Shown piece after piece: positions 16,232-24,472 of a stretch of 24,658 nt of DNA. Position 1 is the stretch's first letter. Each line of letters opens with the position of its first letter. A program made the translations under genes and the position numbers. The notes below the pieces were generated by a model. That model made no database searches, was not told where the DNA came from, and saw nothing but the letters and a program-made list of their open reading frames with translations. The stretch covers positions 1 through 24,658 of the IMG/VR virus record IMGVR_UViG_3300009130_000130; one strand, written 5' to 3'. Origin of the DNA: a virus.

Positions 16232-18076
16232 TTAACTAGTCTTCTGACCAGACTCACCAACCAAGCCACGAACCACGACTAGACCATACATATCTGGTCT
16301 AACCATCTTCTTGGCATAACGAGTCATCACGCCCTTACGGGGCACGAAGTCTTCGGGGCCAAAGATGGTAGGAGTGACCTGCAGCGGGACGTATGGGGCG
16401 TAAACGTAGCCACTTTCGAGGAAGCTACCGCCACGACGACCAACCAAGACGACGTTACGTGGGAAGTAGGGGTCAACATGGACATCCCACTTCTTGCTCA
16501 AGGAACCAACCTTGACAGCACCAACGGTGCCACGATCATCATCTGCAGTCACGCTAGCGCGGAACCCAGCGGTGAACTCAAGGATGTTTGCAACCTCTGG
16601 TGAAGTCACCAAGAAGTTTGCTCCACCCCGTAGAGTCTTACGGTGGATCTGTGCAGACACATCATTAACGGTCTCGACAAGAGTCTCATACCATTCAGAC
16701 ACTGTACCCGTGAAGTCAGGAGCAGCAGAGCTAGCACCAACCTCTTGACCGGAAGTCCTGTTAAGGAACATGCCCGGGGAACGGGACCAGTAGTAGGTAG
16801 CAGCGCTGGCGCCACGGATCAAGTCAGCAAGGATCTCGCGATCAATCTCAAGAGCGATCTGCTCAGAGAGAATGCTGGTAAGCTCGACTTCGGCGTCAAG
16901 GTTGTGATAGGCATTAAGATCCTGTCCCAACTCTGGCGTCCACTTAGCCTTGAGCTTCTTGGTCTGCGCGGTAACAGCAATACTGTCCACCTGAATGTCG
17001 ATCTCAGGGATCGAGGCCTCGTTCTCAAGTCCCCACGGAGTTGCACCGACAACGGAACCAAGCGCCGTAGACGACGTAAGGTTATCCTTGATCGGGAAAC
17101 GAGCAGTCATTGCTGTACCAGCAACAACAGCACCGGAGGCCGCAACCTGCACGCCGGCGGCGGGGGAGCCGTTGACGTAAACACCGCTAGAACCAGAAGC
17201 ACCAACAATGGTGAACAGAATACGATCCTTCTGATCTGGATCTGGACGGGTGAGGCGACGGACGAGCTTAGCGCCCGAACCGAGACCGGTAACACTAGAG
17301 ATACCATGCAGACTGATTGCACCTAAGTTGTCAAAGTCAGCAGAAATACCATTAGAACCGGTAAGACTGGCCTTGGCAACCGAGATAATAGCAACGCCAC
17401 GCGCAGTACTAGAGCCGGAAAGGGCCATAAGGTCTGGATCATAAAGAACCAGCTTCTTCTGAGCTTCCGTGGAAGTGGAAATACCGAAAGATGCACGCAT
17501 GTGCGAAGCAGCTGCCGTTCCATTGGGAAGCGTACACGAACCGGAGGATGCGCCATAAGCGTAACCTACCGTCGTGCGCGGACCACTAAGGTCTTCACCT
17601 TGAGATCCGACTAGATCGACACCACCAGTAATCTGGCTACCGACCTGATCAGTACCATAAATGGACTTATCGTTAGTTTGACCGAACATACCGGTGATTC
17701 GCGTATCTGTAGAAAGATCGTTCGCATCTGAGATGTTGGGGCTGAACTTAAAGTCTAAGAAGAAGATGAGACCGGATGGCAAGCTCATTGGCTGAACTGA
17801 AACCAAATCGTTAGCGATCAGACCTGCAAATACGCGTCGGACGATGGGGAATGCCACAGCGGCAAAACCTTCAACGTCACCTGCGGACATAGCAGATGCC
17901 TCACGAAGTAACTCTTTGGCTTGGTTCTCAAGCAAGCGGGCCATCGACGACCGCGAACGGTCATCGGTCAAACCTTCAAGAAGACCAGTACGCTCCCACT
18001 TCGTCAGAAGTGCGTGCGATTCTTTAGAGAGATCACGATCAACGATGCCTTCAGTTAATTTTGTTAAAATAGACAT
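16232..18076 (-). CDS. Major capsid protein (T4 gp23-like) with N-terminal propeptide
   Basis: A 614-residue HK97-fold capsid protein. Residues 1-59 are a helical propeptide ending in L57-R58-E59 before A60, which matches the T4 prohead-protease consensus (Leu/Ile-x-Glu) and the gp23 cut L-T-E|A. Residues about 74-110 (FPIVRRVFAGLIANDLVSVQ, then PMSLPSGLIFFLDF) align by eye with T4 gp23 'VRRAIPNLIAFDICGVQPM.SPTG'. Near residue 372, KKLKAKWTPELGQDLNAYHN and then ELTSILSEQIALEIDREIL match the gp23 spine helix region. The end has YVYAPYVPLQVTP and KMVRPDMYGLVVVRGL. The protein is longer than T4 gp23 (521 aa), with about 100 extra residues between these blocks. AAGGAG precedes the ATG. It follows the scaffold gene by 26 nt and is presumably transcribed from the promoter upstream of it. 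Confidence 0.95.
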   Translation of the reverse strand: MSILTKLTEGIVDRDLSKESHALLTKWERTGLLEGLTDDRSRSSMARLLENQAKELLREASAMSAGDVEGFAAVAFPIVRRVFAGLIANDLVSVQPMSLPSGLIFFLDFKFSPNISDANDLSTDTRITGMFGQTNDKSIYGTDQVGSQITGGVDLVGSQGEDLSGPRTTVGYAYGASSGSCTLPNGTAAASHMRASFGISTSTEAQKKLVLYDPDLMALSGSSTARGVAIISVAKASLTGSNGISADFDNLGAISLHGISSVTGLGSGAKLVRRLTRPDPDQKDRILFTIVGASGSSGVYVNGSPAAGVQVAASGAVVAGTAMTARFPIKDNLTSSTALGSVVGATPWGLENEASIPEIDIQVDSIAVTAQTKKLKAKWTPELGQDLNAYHNLDAEVELTSILSEQIALEIDREILADLIRGASAATYYWSRSPGMFLNRTSGQEVGASSAAPDFTGTVSEWYETLVETVNDVSAQIHRKTLRGGANFLVTSPEVANILEFTAGFRASVTADDDRGTVGAVKVGSLSKKWDVHVDPYFPRNVVLVGRRGGSFLESGYVYAPYVPLQVTPTIFGPEDFVPRKGVMTRYAKKMVRPDMYGLVVVRGLVGESGQKTS

Positions 18077-18102
18077 TATTAATTTTCTCCTTGAATGTTA
18101 TG

Positions 18103-19152
18103 TTATTTTTTAATTCCTGCGAGAATTTGCATTCTCTCAGCTTGTGGATCAGAATTTTGCCTGTTTCGGTTTTCCCGAAGAGACATTATAGAAGAAGGTC
18201 TGGTGACTGCCTCACGCAGTGATTGTGGTCCGCGTCGATCCGGCGCAGAACCCACTGTGTCTTGAAGGGTCTCATAAATAACCTTTGCTTCTTTAACTGA
18301 ACCTGCCTTTGAAATAGCTTCAACAATTTTGTTCTTTTGCCGCTCATTCAAGGAGCTGCTGTTCAAAATACGGTTCGCGTATAATAATCTTGCGTTTGTA
18401 AGATTGGTTTCTTCTAATTTGGTTTTCACTTGAGAGAACGTGGCTTCATACTTAGTAAGCTTTTCCTGCAAATCTGCAACTGCCTTCTTGAGCGCTGCGT
18501 TCTCTTCTTTAAATTCTGTGGATTGGCGACGAGCTAACTCAAGCTCAGCTTCGTGTGCAATTTCGCCTTCGGCTGCGCCTAGCCAACCAGTTTTTCTGGA
18601 GGCCATGTCGACAACCATCTTTTCTATGATGTCTTCTAGGGACTCTTCGAGGTTTTCGTCTGACGCGTCTGACTCTTCAAGTTCCTCTTGTTCCTGTCCG
18701 TCGTCGTTTTCTGCTGTACAATCGTTGCCTACCTCGCTGAGCAGGGCATCAAGAACATCTTCGGAGAGTTCAATTTCTTCTTGGACCGGAATTGCAGCAG
18801 CCAGATCTTGCTGATCTTCGGCCGGCTCCTGATCTCCAGAAATCATCTTTTCAAGTTCTGCAAAGTTCACTTCAATCTCCTGCTCTTCACCGTCATCGGG
18901 GCATGGGCACATCTCTTCTCCATCTGTAGCTGCTAAGGGCGCGTCAACATCTGTCTCCATTCCCATGTCGGCCGGAGGTGCACCCATAGCCATTGGATCT
19001 GCCATCGGATCAACCTCTTGCTCCAAGAGGGACTCGACAGCCGTCTTGACTTCGGGGGCATACTTTTCCAACACAGCCGATTCGGCATTTTTTAAGGCCG
19101 CCTCTTTAAGCGCGGTAGCGTCTATAATAGCCTGTTCTAACAACGAAGACAT
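18103..19152 (-). CDS. Prohead core scaffolding protein (T4 gp22-like)
   Basis: A 349-residue, very acidic, helix-rich protein directly upstream of the capsid gene, the same place as gp22 in T4. Residues 1-45 are an amphipathic helix (SLLEQAIIDATALKEAALKN). Residues about 48-165 are dominated by Asp and Glu. Residues about 195-260 form a Lys/Glu/Gln coiled coil. Near 265-300 comes a compact conserved-looking block, ANRILNSSSLNERQKNKIVE followed by AISKAGSVKEAKVIYETL, that I associate with gp22 of marine T4-like phages. IVE before Ala there is also a possible prohead-protease site. The C-terminal 45 residues are Arg/Ser/Gln-rich. It would form the inner core around which the prohead shell assembles and then be degraded. 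It starts at ATG with AGGAG. Confidence 0.85.
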   Translation of the reverse strand: MSSLLEQAIIDATALKEAALKNAESAVLEKYAPEVKTAVESLLEQEVDPMADPMAMGAPPADMGMETDVDAPLAATDGEEMCPCPDDGEEQEIEVNFAELEKMISGDQEPAEDQQDLAAAIPVQEEIELSEDVLDALLSEVGNDCTAENDDGQEQEELEESDASDENLEESLEDIIEKMVVDMASRKTGWLGAAEGEIAHEAELELARRQSTEFKEENAALKKAVADLQEKLTKYEATFSQVKTKLEETNLTNARLLYANRILNSSSLNERQKNKIVEAISKAGSVKEAKVIYETLQDTVGSAPDRRGPQSLREAVTRPSSIMSLRENRNRQNSDPQAERMQILAGIKK

Positions 19153-19190
19153 TCAAATACTCCTAGTAACAAAATTAGATTTCTTCATCT

Positions 19191-19200
19191 TTTAAATAGT
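19191..19200 (-). promoter_or_regulatory. Candidate late promoter element (ACTATTTAAA) of the scaffold-capsid operon
   Basis: The motif lies about 38 nt before the scaffold ATG in the 84-nt gap after the 828-aa fibre gene. No terminator is seen in this gap. The sequence TTACTATTTA is shared with the copy at 13053. Confidence 0.5.
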
Positions 19201-19236
19201 AAGTAAAAACTGTAAATGACATTTTTGCACTATGTT

Positions 19237-21723
19237 TTAGTTCTCGCCAATGATGATCCAATCGTAGTCCGCTCCCGTATCAACAGCCGTTACGGTCCTG
19301 TATTTGCCCATCCCTGATGTCTGGGGAATTGTTACGTACTCATTTCCGTCAATATTCTGTGGACCAAGAGGCGGATCACCACTTCCGGTTATCTTAACGG
19401 CGCCCGTATTAATATTCTTGATAGTATATACAACTCCGACATTTTCCGCTGTGATTTTTGGCAAGGAGGCGGTGAGGCCATGCGGTGAATTAAAGATTAC
19501 CACTCGATCTTCTACATCAAGGATATAATTGGCAGTTTTGATGCTCGAATTCACATGGACGGCGCCTTGAAGCCGGATGGCGCTTCCGCTGATTATGGTG
19601 TCCATTTCTGATGTATGGAAGTAAGTTTGACCACCTTGAGTTTTTAGTTGTAGCTGGCCGTCGCTCTCCATGCCGATTGCCAGTTGTGCTCTCGCGTTGC
19701 CGGAATCATAAAGAGTCAGGGCGGCGCCGTCCCAAAGTCTAAGATCGGCAATCTTGGCCCCGCCCAAATTATACAAGTCATAAGAAGCGTTATTCCCGCC
19801 GAAACCACCAGCTTTGAATCCTCCAGAAGAAGAAACCTCTGTGGCTGTAAGGGTACCCGTAAGGAACAATCTAACCTCGTCGCCACCGCCGGGTGCAGTT
19901 GCAGCTATAGCCTTAAACATGGGATCGCCATGGAGAGAACCGCTGCGATTAACCTGAATTGAGTTATGCGGACCAGCGACAGACGCGGGTAGGCCTGTGA
20001 TGTTTGAACCATCGCCGGCGAAACCAGAGGCTGAAACGAAACTTGTACAAGTCAAATTACCTATTAGACTCATCTCGCTCTGGGCTGGAGTCTCTGTCCT
20101 TTTCAACAGAAGATCGCCGGATCCTCCGATGCTGCCAGATTGGTTTAGCTGCAGCGCATTGGCTGGGCCTGCGGGCGTGATGGGAACGTTTGCAAGGTTC
20201 GATCCATCGCCAGAGAAGCCGGAGGCGGACACAAAGCTTGTGACATTAACATTACCTTTTACAGAAAGAGTGTGGGCCGGTACATGGAGACCATCCCCGC
20301 CAATCCCGACGTATCCAGCGTTGGAAGAGGCGCTCACAAAGAATATTGAAGGCACCGTGTTGCTTGACACGTCGAAAAGGACGGTATTGTCGCCCAGTGC
20401 GGCGGCGCCGGTGACGTGTACCGAACCAGTAAAAGCCGTCAAGAACCCCGAATCACCAACTTGAAAAGTTCCGTTAACTGCTTCAGGAACATGGCTTTTC
20501 GCGGGATTGCCAGATGCCCAGATTGATGTAGGATCATTCGGAGTAGGATCATAACGTAACCATGCGGCTCCAGTGGTAGAGCCGGTATAGTTATAAGTAA
20601 CCATTCCATGATCACCGCCGGCGCCGGCAACTGCAGCATTAATAGTAAGGTCGTTAGTGTTTGTCGCAACAGTAATTCCGGTTCCGCCGACAATCGACCT
20701 AAACTGAGGTACGCGGGTTGTGACTGTTTTAGCAACTTGGCCTCCTGAACCTAGGTTGTTTACTGAAGGATCCATAGTGAGGGCGAGAAGAGAACCAACG
20801 CCCATTTTCTTTATAGAGTTGCTATCGTCGTTATCCGAAATTGCAATAAAATCTTGTCCCGATGTGCTCGTATTAATAGAGCCCACTGTGGCTATGCTGT
20901 GGATGTCTAGCGCAAGACCAGAAGCAGTTTTGGTAAGACCCTCATCGGCATCCAGTTTCACTGCTAGATACTTTTCTGCTCCGGGGGATCCTGCATTCAT
21001 GTAATATAGTGACTGCGAATCAAGATTATTGAGGGCCCCAGAGAGTTGGCTGGCTTGTACAATAGACGCACTAATGGGGCCCGCTGAAACAAGATTGGCA
21101 CTTGGGCCTTCGAGCAGAATAGGCCTGTTTGTCTTTAACACGCCCGACATCTCGATCTTCCAGTCGCTCGCGCCGCGACCGTACACATTTCCAGAAACAG
21201 CTAGAACAGGATGTTTTCTGTCACCAACAGCTAACAGGGCCGGAATTGGATCTTCAGCTGCTCCGGCGCTTCCAGAAATATGAACCTTAACACTATCATC
21301 TAGTGGTGTGGCACCTCCGATGGAAACCGTGCCAAGATCTGCGTCTAGATAGAACTGTTTAGAATTAAAAGTACTTTTCGCCCACCAAGTGAAATGTCCG
21401 GTGTCATCTGCGGCTTTGTTGATATCAACCCCTGTAGTGTCCTTGACTTGAAGGAAATTCTGATTTCCCGCATAAAGGCGGACTTCATTGGCGCCGGGAA
21501 AATTGAGTTTAGTATCGTTATCGCCGGCGTGGATAATATCCTGATCTATTGAAAGTTGGCCCACGACAGTGAGCCCAACCGGGTTTCCGCCGGATGCGGT
21601 GATGTTGTTAAACGTTTTTGCACCACTAATAGTCTGTGCTGTGTGCACGTTTACAATATCTTCTACTTGGCCGAGAGTATCACCGATGAACTCTACGCTA
21701 CCTGACATTAAGTTATATGACAT
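19237..21723 (-). CDS. Tail fibre-like structural protein, 828 aa
   Basis: A Gly/Ser/Thr/Asn-rich, beta-structured protein with few charged helices, typical of trimeric fibres. The N-terminus (MSYNLMSGSVEFIGDTLGQV) leads into AQTISGAKTF, a frequent phage-fibre motif. Residues about 75-105 contain LNFPGANEVRLYAGNQNFLQ, seen in fibres of marine phages. Two copies of a SFVSASGFxGDGSN unit occur at about 493-509 and 558-574. The C-terminus ends in a tip-like sequence (YDWIIIGEN) reminiscent of, but not the same as, the tips of the two genes upstream. No intramolecular chaperone (endosialidase type) domain is recognised. A strong terminator and promoter motif lie upstream and GGAAGG before the ATG; an alternative ATG lies at codon 6. 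It probably contacts the host surface or decorates the virion; which one is unknown. Confidence 0.78.
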   Translation of the reverse strand: MSYNLMSGSVEFIGDTLGQVEDIVNVHTAQTISGAKTFNNITASGGNPVGLTVVGQLSIDQDIIHAGDNDTKLNFPGANEVRLYAGNQNFLQVKDTTGVDINKAADDTGHFTWWAKSTFNSKQFYLDADLGTVSIGGATPLDDSVKVHISGSAGAAEDPIPALLAVGDRKHPVLAVSGNVYGRGASDWKIEMSGVLKTNRPILLEGPSANLVSAGPISASIVQASQLSGALNNLDSQSLYYMNAGSPGAEKYLAVKLDADEGLTKTASGLALDIHSIATVGSINTSTSGQDFIAISDNDDSNSIKKMGVGSLLALTMDPSVNNLGSGGQVAKTVTTRVPQFRSIVGGTGITVATNTNDLTINAAVAGAGGDHGMVTYNYTGSTTGAAWLRYDPTPNDPTSIWASGNPAKSHVPEAVNGTFQVGDSGFLTAFTGSVHVTGAAALGDNTVLFDVSSNTVPSIFFVSASSNAGYVGIGGDGLHVPAHTLSVKGNVNVTSFVSASGFSGDGSNLANVPITPAGPANALQLNQSGSIGGSGDLLLKRTETPAQSEMSLIGNLTCTSFVSASGFAGDGSNITGLPASVAGPHNSIQVNRSGSLHGDPMFKAIAATAPGGGDEVRLFLTGTLTATEVSSSGGFKAGGFGGNNASYDLYNLGGAKIADLRLWDGAALTLYDSGNARAQLAIGMESDGQLQLKTQGGQTYFHTSEMDTIISGSAIRLQGAVHVNSSIKTANYILDVEDRVVIFNSPHGLTASLPKITAENVGVVYTIKNINTGAVKITGSGDPPLGPQNIDGNEYVTIPQTSGMGKYRTVTAVDTGADYDWIIIGEN
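20003..20242 (-). repeat. Imperfect intragenic repeat in the 828-aa fibre gene, ~195-nt spacing
   Basis: Two ~45-nt segments (20003-20047 and 20198-20242) encode SFVSASGFAGDGSN and SFVSASGFSGDGSN and are separated by 195 nt, that is 65 codons. The sequence between carries a similar pattern in both (…AGPxN..Q.N.SGS.), so the unit is a tandem 65-residue repeat that has diverged. Confidence 0.7.
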
Positions 21724-21756
21724 TTAATACCTTCCAAGACACTTCTAAGGTTCTTT

Positions 21757-21766
21757 TATAAATAGT
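21757..21766 (-). promoter_or_regulatory. Candidate late promoter element (ACTATTTATA) of the 828-aa fibre gene
   Basis: A full match to the recurrent motif, 33 nt before the ATG and about 20 nt past the U-run of the upstream terminator. Its reverse complement is TATAAATAGT, which contains the T4 late-promoter box, but in the direction opposite to the genes. Confidence 0.55.
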
Positions 21767-21786
21767 AGAGTGTTAACAAATCCGCC

Positions 21787-21820
21787 AAAATAAAAAGGAG
21801 GCCCCCCGAAGAGGGCCCCC
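21787..21820 (-). terminator. Intrinsic terminator with UUCG loop after the 806-aa fibre gene
   Basis: On the coding strand a 10-bp GC-rich stem (GGGGGCCCTC / GGGGGCCTCC, two G-U pairs) closes a C(UUCG)G tetraloop and is followed by TTTTTATTTT. The tetraloop, stem and U-run together make this a very clear terminator, 39 nt after the stop. Confidence 0.92.
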
Positions 21821-21859
21821 AGTAAATAGAGTCGAGATTCGTAAGAATCCAAGGGTATC

Positions 21860-24280
21860 TTAGAATACTCGCCAATCGTTGGTGTCAGCCTGAATCAATG
21901 TGACCGCAGCATAGTCTGATTCGAGAACAATGGAGTCGCCTCCATCAATCTTGACAGCATCTGCATAAGACTCAATGAACAGTTTGAACCCGCCGGCTCC
22001 TTCCAGCTTAACATGAACTAGGTCGCCAACGGCGGCGCCGCTGGGAAGCTTCACGTAGTGATTTGCATCAAGGTCGCCATCGACTACGTTATACTTACCG
22101 GCTTGCAGAGCGTAGGCATTTGCGAAATCGTTCCCCAACGAAGCCACAGCAACAAAATTCAGGCTAGCCAGCACAGCGCCGGAGAAGACCGGTGCCGTCA
22201 ACAAACCAGTGCTGGGGTTGTAGTGGAGATCGCCGGCATCGGCTTCAACACCAACATTACCAGAACCGGCTGCGCCAGCGGCAAAGAGAATTGCGTTATT
22301 CTCAGCTGTAGACTCGTTGTCTGAAACTGTCACTGTTGTAGCAACAGTCGCAGTTGCCGCGCTAGCGGCAGCACCGGAGTATCCAGACGATGTGATCGTT
22401 CCCAGAGATACGCCACCATCCGCAAAGGTGATGGTTCCGTTGTCTGCATCAATAGTAACGCCACCGCCGGAGTTCAGGGTGACCGTAGTGCCAGCAAGTT
22501 CTGCCGTACCATCTGCGGTGATGGCGATGTTAGCAGCGGCTGCGGCCGTGTCAGTCGTTACGATACTCAGGTCGCCGTTGGTACCTACAGTAAAGACTGC
22601 AGTATCACCGGTGTTGCCGGTCATGGTCATGACCTTGCCGTCCATAGCAATTTGATCAACAGTAAGTGCAGTAAGTGTACCAAGACTTGTAATGTTGGTT
22701 TGTGCAGCGGTCTGGACGGTACCAGTCAAATCACCAGTTACGTCACCCTCTAAAGTACCTACAACAAGTGTACCAGCAGTGACGGTAAGGTCACCAGTGG
22801 CGCTCGGCAAATCGGTGGTTAAGCCCATTGTGAACTTGTCAGCAGACTCGTCCCAAATGAATGCAGCGTTGTTACCAGTTGAACCACGTTCAATGATGAA
22901 TCCGCAGTCGTTTGCGTTAGAACTGGCACCTTCGTTTAAACCAATCAAACTATCTTTGACCAGCATGTTTGTGGTATCGACAGTGGTTGTTGTTCCATTG
23001 ATAGTAAGGTTGCCAGTCACGGTGAGATCCTTACCAACGGTAACAGAGCCTCCGAAGGCGCTGATCGAATCGGCCAAGGTATTATTGGGAGTGTGCTGTA
23101 CCAGCACGTCGTCGAAGTCGCCGTCAATCTTGCTGGCCAGTGTCATAACTCCAGAGGTTTTGTTGATGCTCCACCTCCACGCGTCCGCAGCGTCATCGCC
23201 TTGGTCGGATTGCCAGTCCATTACGAAAGGCTGATCTTCGACGTTTGCTTTCATCACGAATGCGCCGCCGCTGCCGTCCCATGACAAGGCAAAGTCTTCA
23301 GATGCACCGAAGATGAATGGCGTGGTGTCGCCCACTTCGAGGCCCATACCACCAACCGAGAAGATGTCATCATAATCAGTGCCATCGTGGACTCTGAAGA
23401 TAATATCCTTCGTGTCAGTATTGTTCTCAATGTAAAGGTGATCATTGTGAACACCGATACCAGCATCCGCGCCGACACCTAAAGTGATTGAGCCTGCTTG
23501 ACCTGCGACGGCCTGAGAAGTGCTCGGGGCTGCGGCGAGGTCGGCAGACTGCTTAAGCACGCCGGACGAGGTGATGCCGCTGGTGCCGTTATCGATTGCG
23601 CCGAAGCCGCTAGCGATAGTGCCGCCGGCGAGGTTGCCAACAGAAGTAATGTTGGTTTGTGCGGCAGTTGTGAGCGTCAGATCAGCCACATAGGTCTTGA
23701 CTCTGGACATTGCAGAGTATTTGTTGGTTCCGCCAGCACCGTCGTCAATAATAATCAAATCTGCATCAGCGAGCGCGCCGTTTATGTCGGTACCACCGTC
23801 GATCTCAAGAGCGGTGAGTGCCACTTTGCCTGCAGTAGCAATCGTTTGCAGCTTGCTGTCAGGAATAGCACCTGCGAGTTTGCCTGCGCCAATCGAGCCT
23901 GCGAGCATGTCGTTGCTAACAGTACTGTACGCAATGTCAGTACCATCGGATGAAAGTACCGTGTTCGCGCTACCTTTTGCCAACCGGGCCGTGGCGCCGG
24001 AAGCGTTTCCATAAAGGATAGAACCTCTAGTAACTGCGTCGAGCAAGTTAAGCTCGGCGGCAGTGGACGTAACATTGGTGCCACCAATGTCGAGCGTGGT
24101 CATAGAGACCTCGCCGGCAACGGTGACAACGCCGTCTGTGAGCGTCATCAGGTCTTTATCGGCTGCACAGCCGATGGTACCACCTGTGGCGATAGACAGG
24201 TCGAATGAACCAGTAATGTCACCTTCCTGTGTAATGGAACCACTGAGAACAGCGGATCCTAATTGAAATTTATAAGCCAT
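21860..24280 (-). CDS. Tail fibre-like structural protein, 806 aa
   Basis: A long beta-structured protein with very few aromatic or charged residues and a strong Thr/Ala/Gly/Asp bias. The N-terminus (MAYKFQLGSAVLSGSITQEG) is followed by the motif NVTSTAAELNLLDAVT near 69-84, a hallmark of fibre-like genes in marine viromes. Mid-protein (about 420-490) comes LTVTGNLTINGTTTTVDTTN with a SLIGLNEGAS..NDCGFIIERG segment. A TAAQTNITSxG unit occurs twice, and its DNA shares 17 identical bases at 22689-22705 and 23646-23662. The C-terminal tip KIDGGDSIVLESDYAAVTLI, ending WRVF, is paralogous to the tip of the partial gene upstream. GGAGGG precedes the ATG. It may be a fibre or a head/tail decoration; receptor binding is inference. 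No chaperone or enzyme domain was seen. Confidence 0.8.
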   Translation of the reverse strand: MAYKFQLGSAVLSGSITQEGDITGSFDLSIATGGTIGCAADKDLMTLTDGVVTVAGEVSMTTLDIGGTNVTSTAAELNLLDAVTRGSILYGNASGATARLAKGSANTVLSSDGTDIAYSTVSNDMLAGSIGAGKLAGAIPDSKLQTIATAGKVALTALEIDGGTDINGALADADLIIIDDGAGGTNKYSAMSRVKTYVADLTLTTAAQTNITSVGNLAGGTIASGFGAIDNGTSGITSSGVLKQSADLAAAPSTSQAVAGQAGSITLGVGADAGIGVHNDHLYIENNTDTKDIIFRVHDGTDYDDIFSVGGMGLEVGDTTPFIFGASEDFALSWDGSGGAFVMKANVEDQPFVMDWQSDQGDDAADAWRWSINKTSGVMTLASKIDGDFDDVLVQHTPNNTLADSISAFGGSVTVGKDLTVTGNLTINGTTTTVDTTNMLVKDSLIGLNEGASSNANDCGFIIERGSTGNNAAFIWDESADKFTMGLTTDLPSATGDLTVTAGTLVVGTLEGDVTGDLTGTVQTAAQTNITSLGTLTALTVDQIAMDGKVMTMTGNTGDTAVFTVGTNGDLSIVTTDTAAAAANIAITADGTAELAGTTVTLNSGGGVTIDADNGTITFADGGVSLGTITSSGYSGAAASAATATVATTVTVSDNESTAENNAILFAAGAAGSGNVGVEADAGDLHYNPSTGLLTAPVFSGAVLASLNFVAVASLGNDFANAYALQAGKYNVVDGDLDANHYVKLPSGAAVGDLVHVKLEGAGGFKLFIESYADAVKIDGGDSIVLESDYAAVTLIQADTNDWRVF

Positions 24281-24377
24281 TTTTTAATCCCTCCATATGT
24301 GATTTAATAGCTCTTTTATAAAAAAGATTGTTTATATACCACGGCAAGCGCCATGATATTACGGTCAGACGAGCACC

Positions 24378-24387
24378 TCTAAGTAGT
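24378..24387 (-). promoter_or_regulatory. Candidate promoter element (ACTACTTAGA) of the 806-aa fibre gene
   Basis: Shares ACTACTTA with the copies at 16089 and 15787 and lies 97 nt before the ATG, after the T-rich tract. A weaker variant, GCTATTAAAT, lies at 24302-24311. Confidence 0.35.
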
Positions 24388-24408
24388 CGTCCAAAGGCTA
24401 GTCACAAT

Positions 24409-24446
24409 AAAAAAACAAAAAAAATGAAAAAAAAATGGCTTTTTTT
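24409..24446 (-). terminator. Possible terminator: A7/T7 hairpin and long T runs after the partial fibre gene
   Basis: On the coding strand seven A, GCCA, then nine T, a further run of eight T and another of seven T follow 26 nt after the stop codon. The only stem is A-T pairs, so the hairpin is weak, but the U-rich stretch is exceptional. Confidence 0.35.
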
Positions 24447-24472
24447 AAAAGAGCGAACTACTATTGTAAAAA

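Larger units (their letters stand above)
24281..24472 (-). promoter_or_regulatory. Long intergenic leader between two fibre-like genes
   Basis: At 192 nt this is the longest gap in the window. In transcription order it holds an A/T hairpin with long T runs (24409-24446), the motif ACTACTTAGA (24378-24387), a small hairpin with a 6-bp stem and GCTT loop (24340-24355) and a weaker GCTATTAAAT (24302-24311) shortly before the GGAGGG ribosome site. No open frame longer than about a dozen codons with a ribosome site is present. Confidence 0.4.

Noticed and set aside
15884-16239. Gly/Ala-rich plus-strand frame opposite the small Pro/Ala/Glu protein
   Set aside because: The repeats are the antisense image of the Pro/Ala/Glu codons; the minus-strand frame has a good start and site.
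21756-21765. Plus-strand TATAAATA as a T4-type late promoter
   Set aside because: It would drive transcription into the end of the 806-aa gene in antisense; no plus-strand gene lies there. The minus-strand reading of the same site fits the gene layout better.
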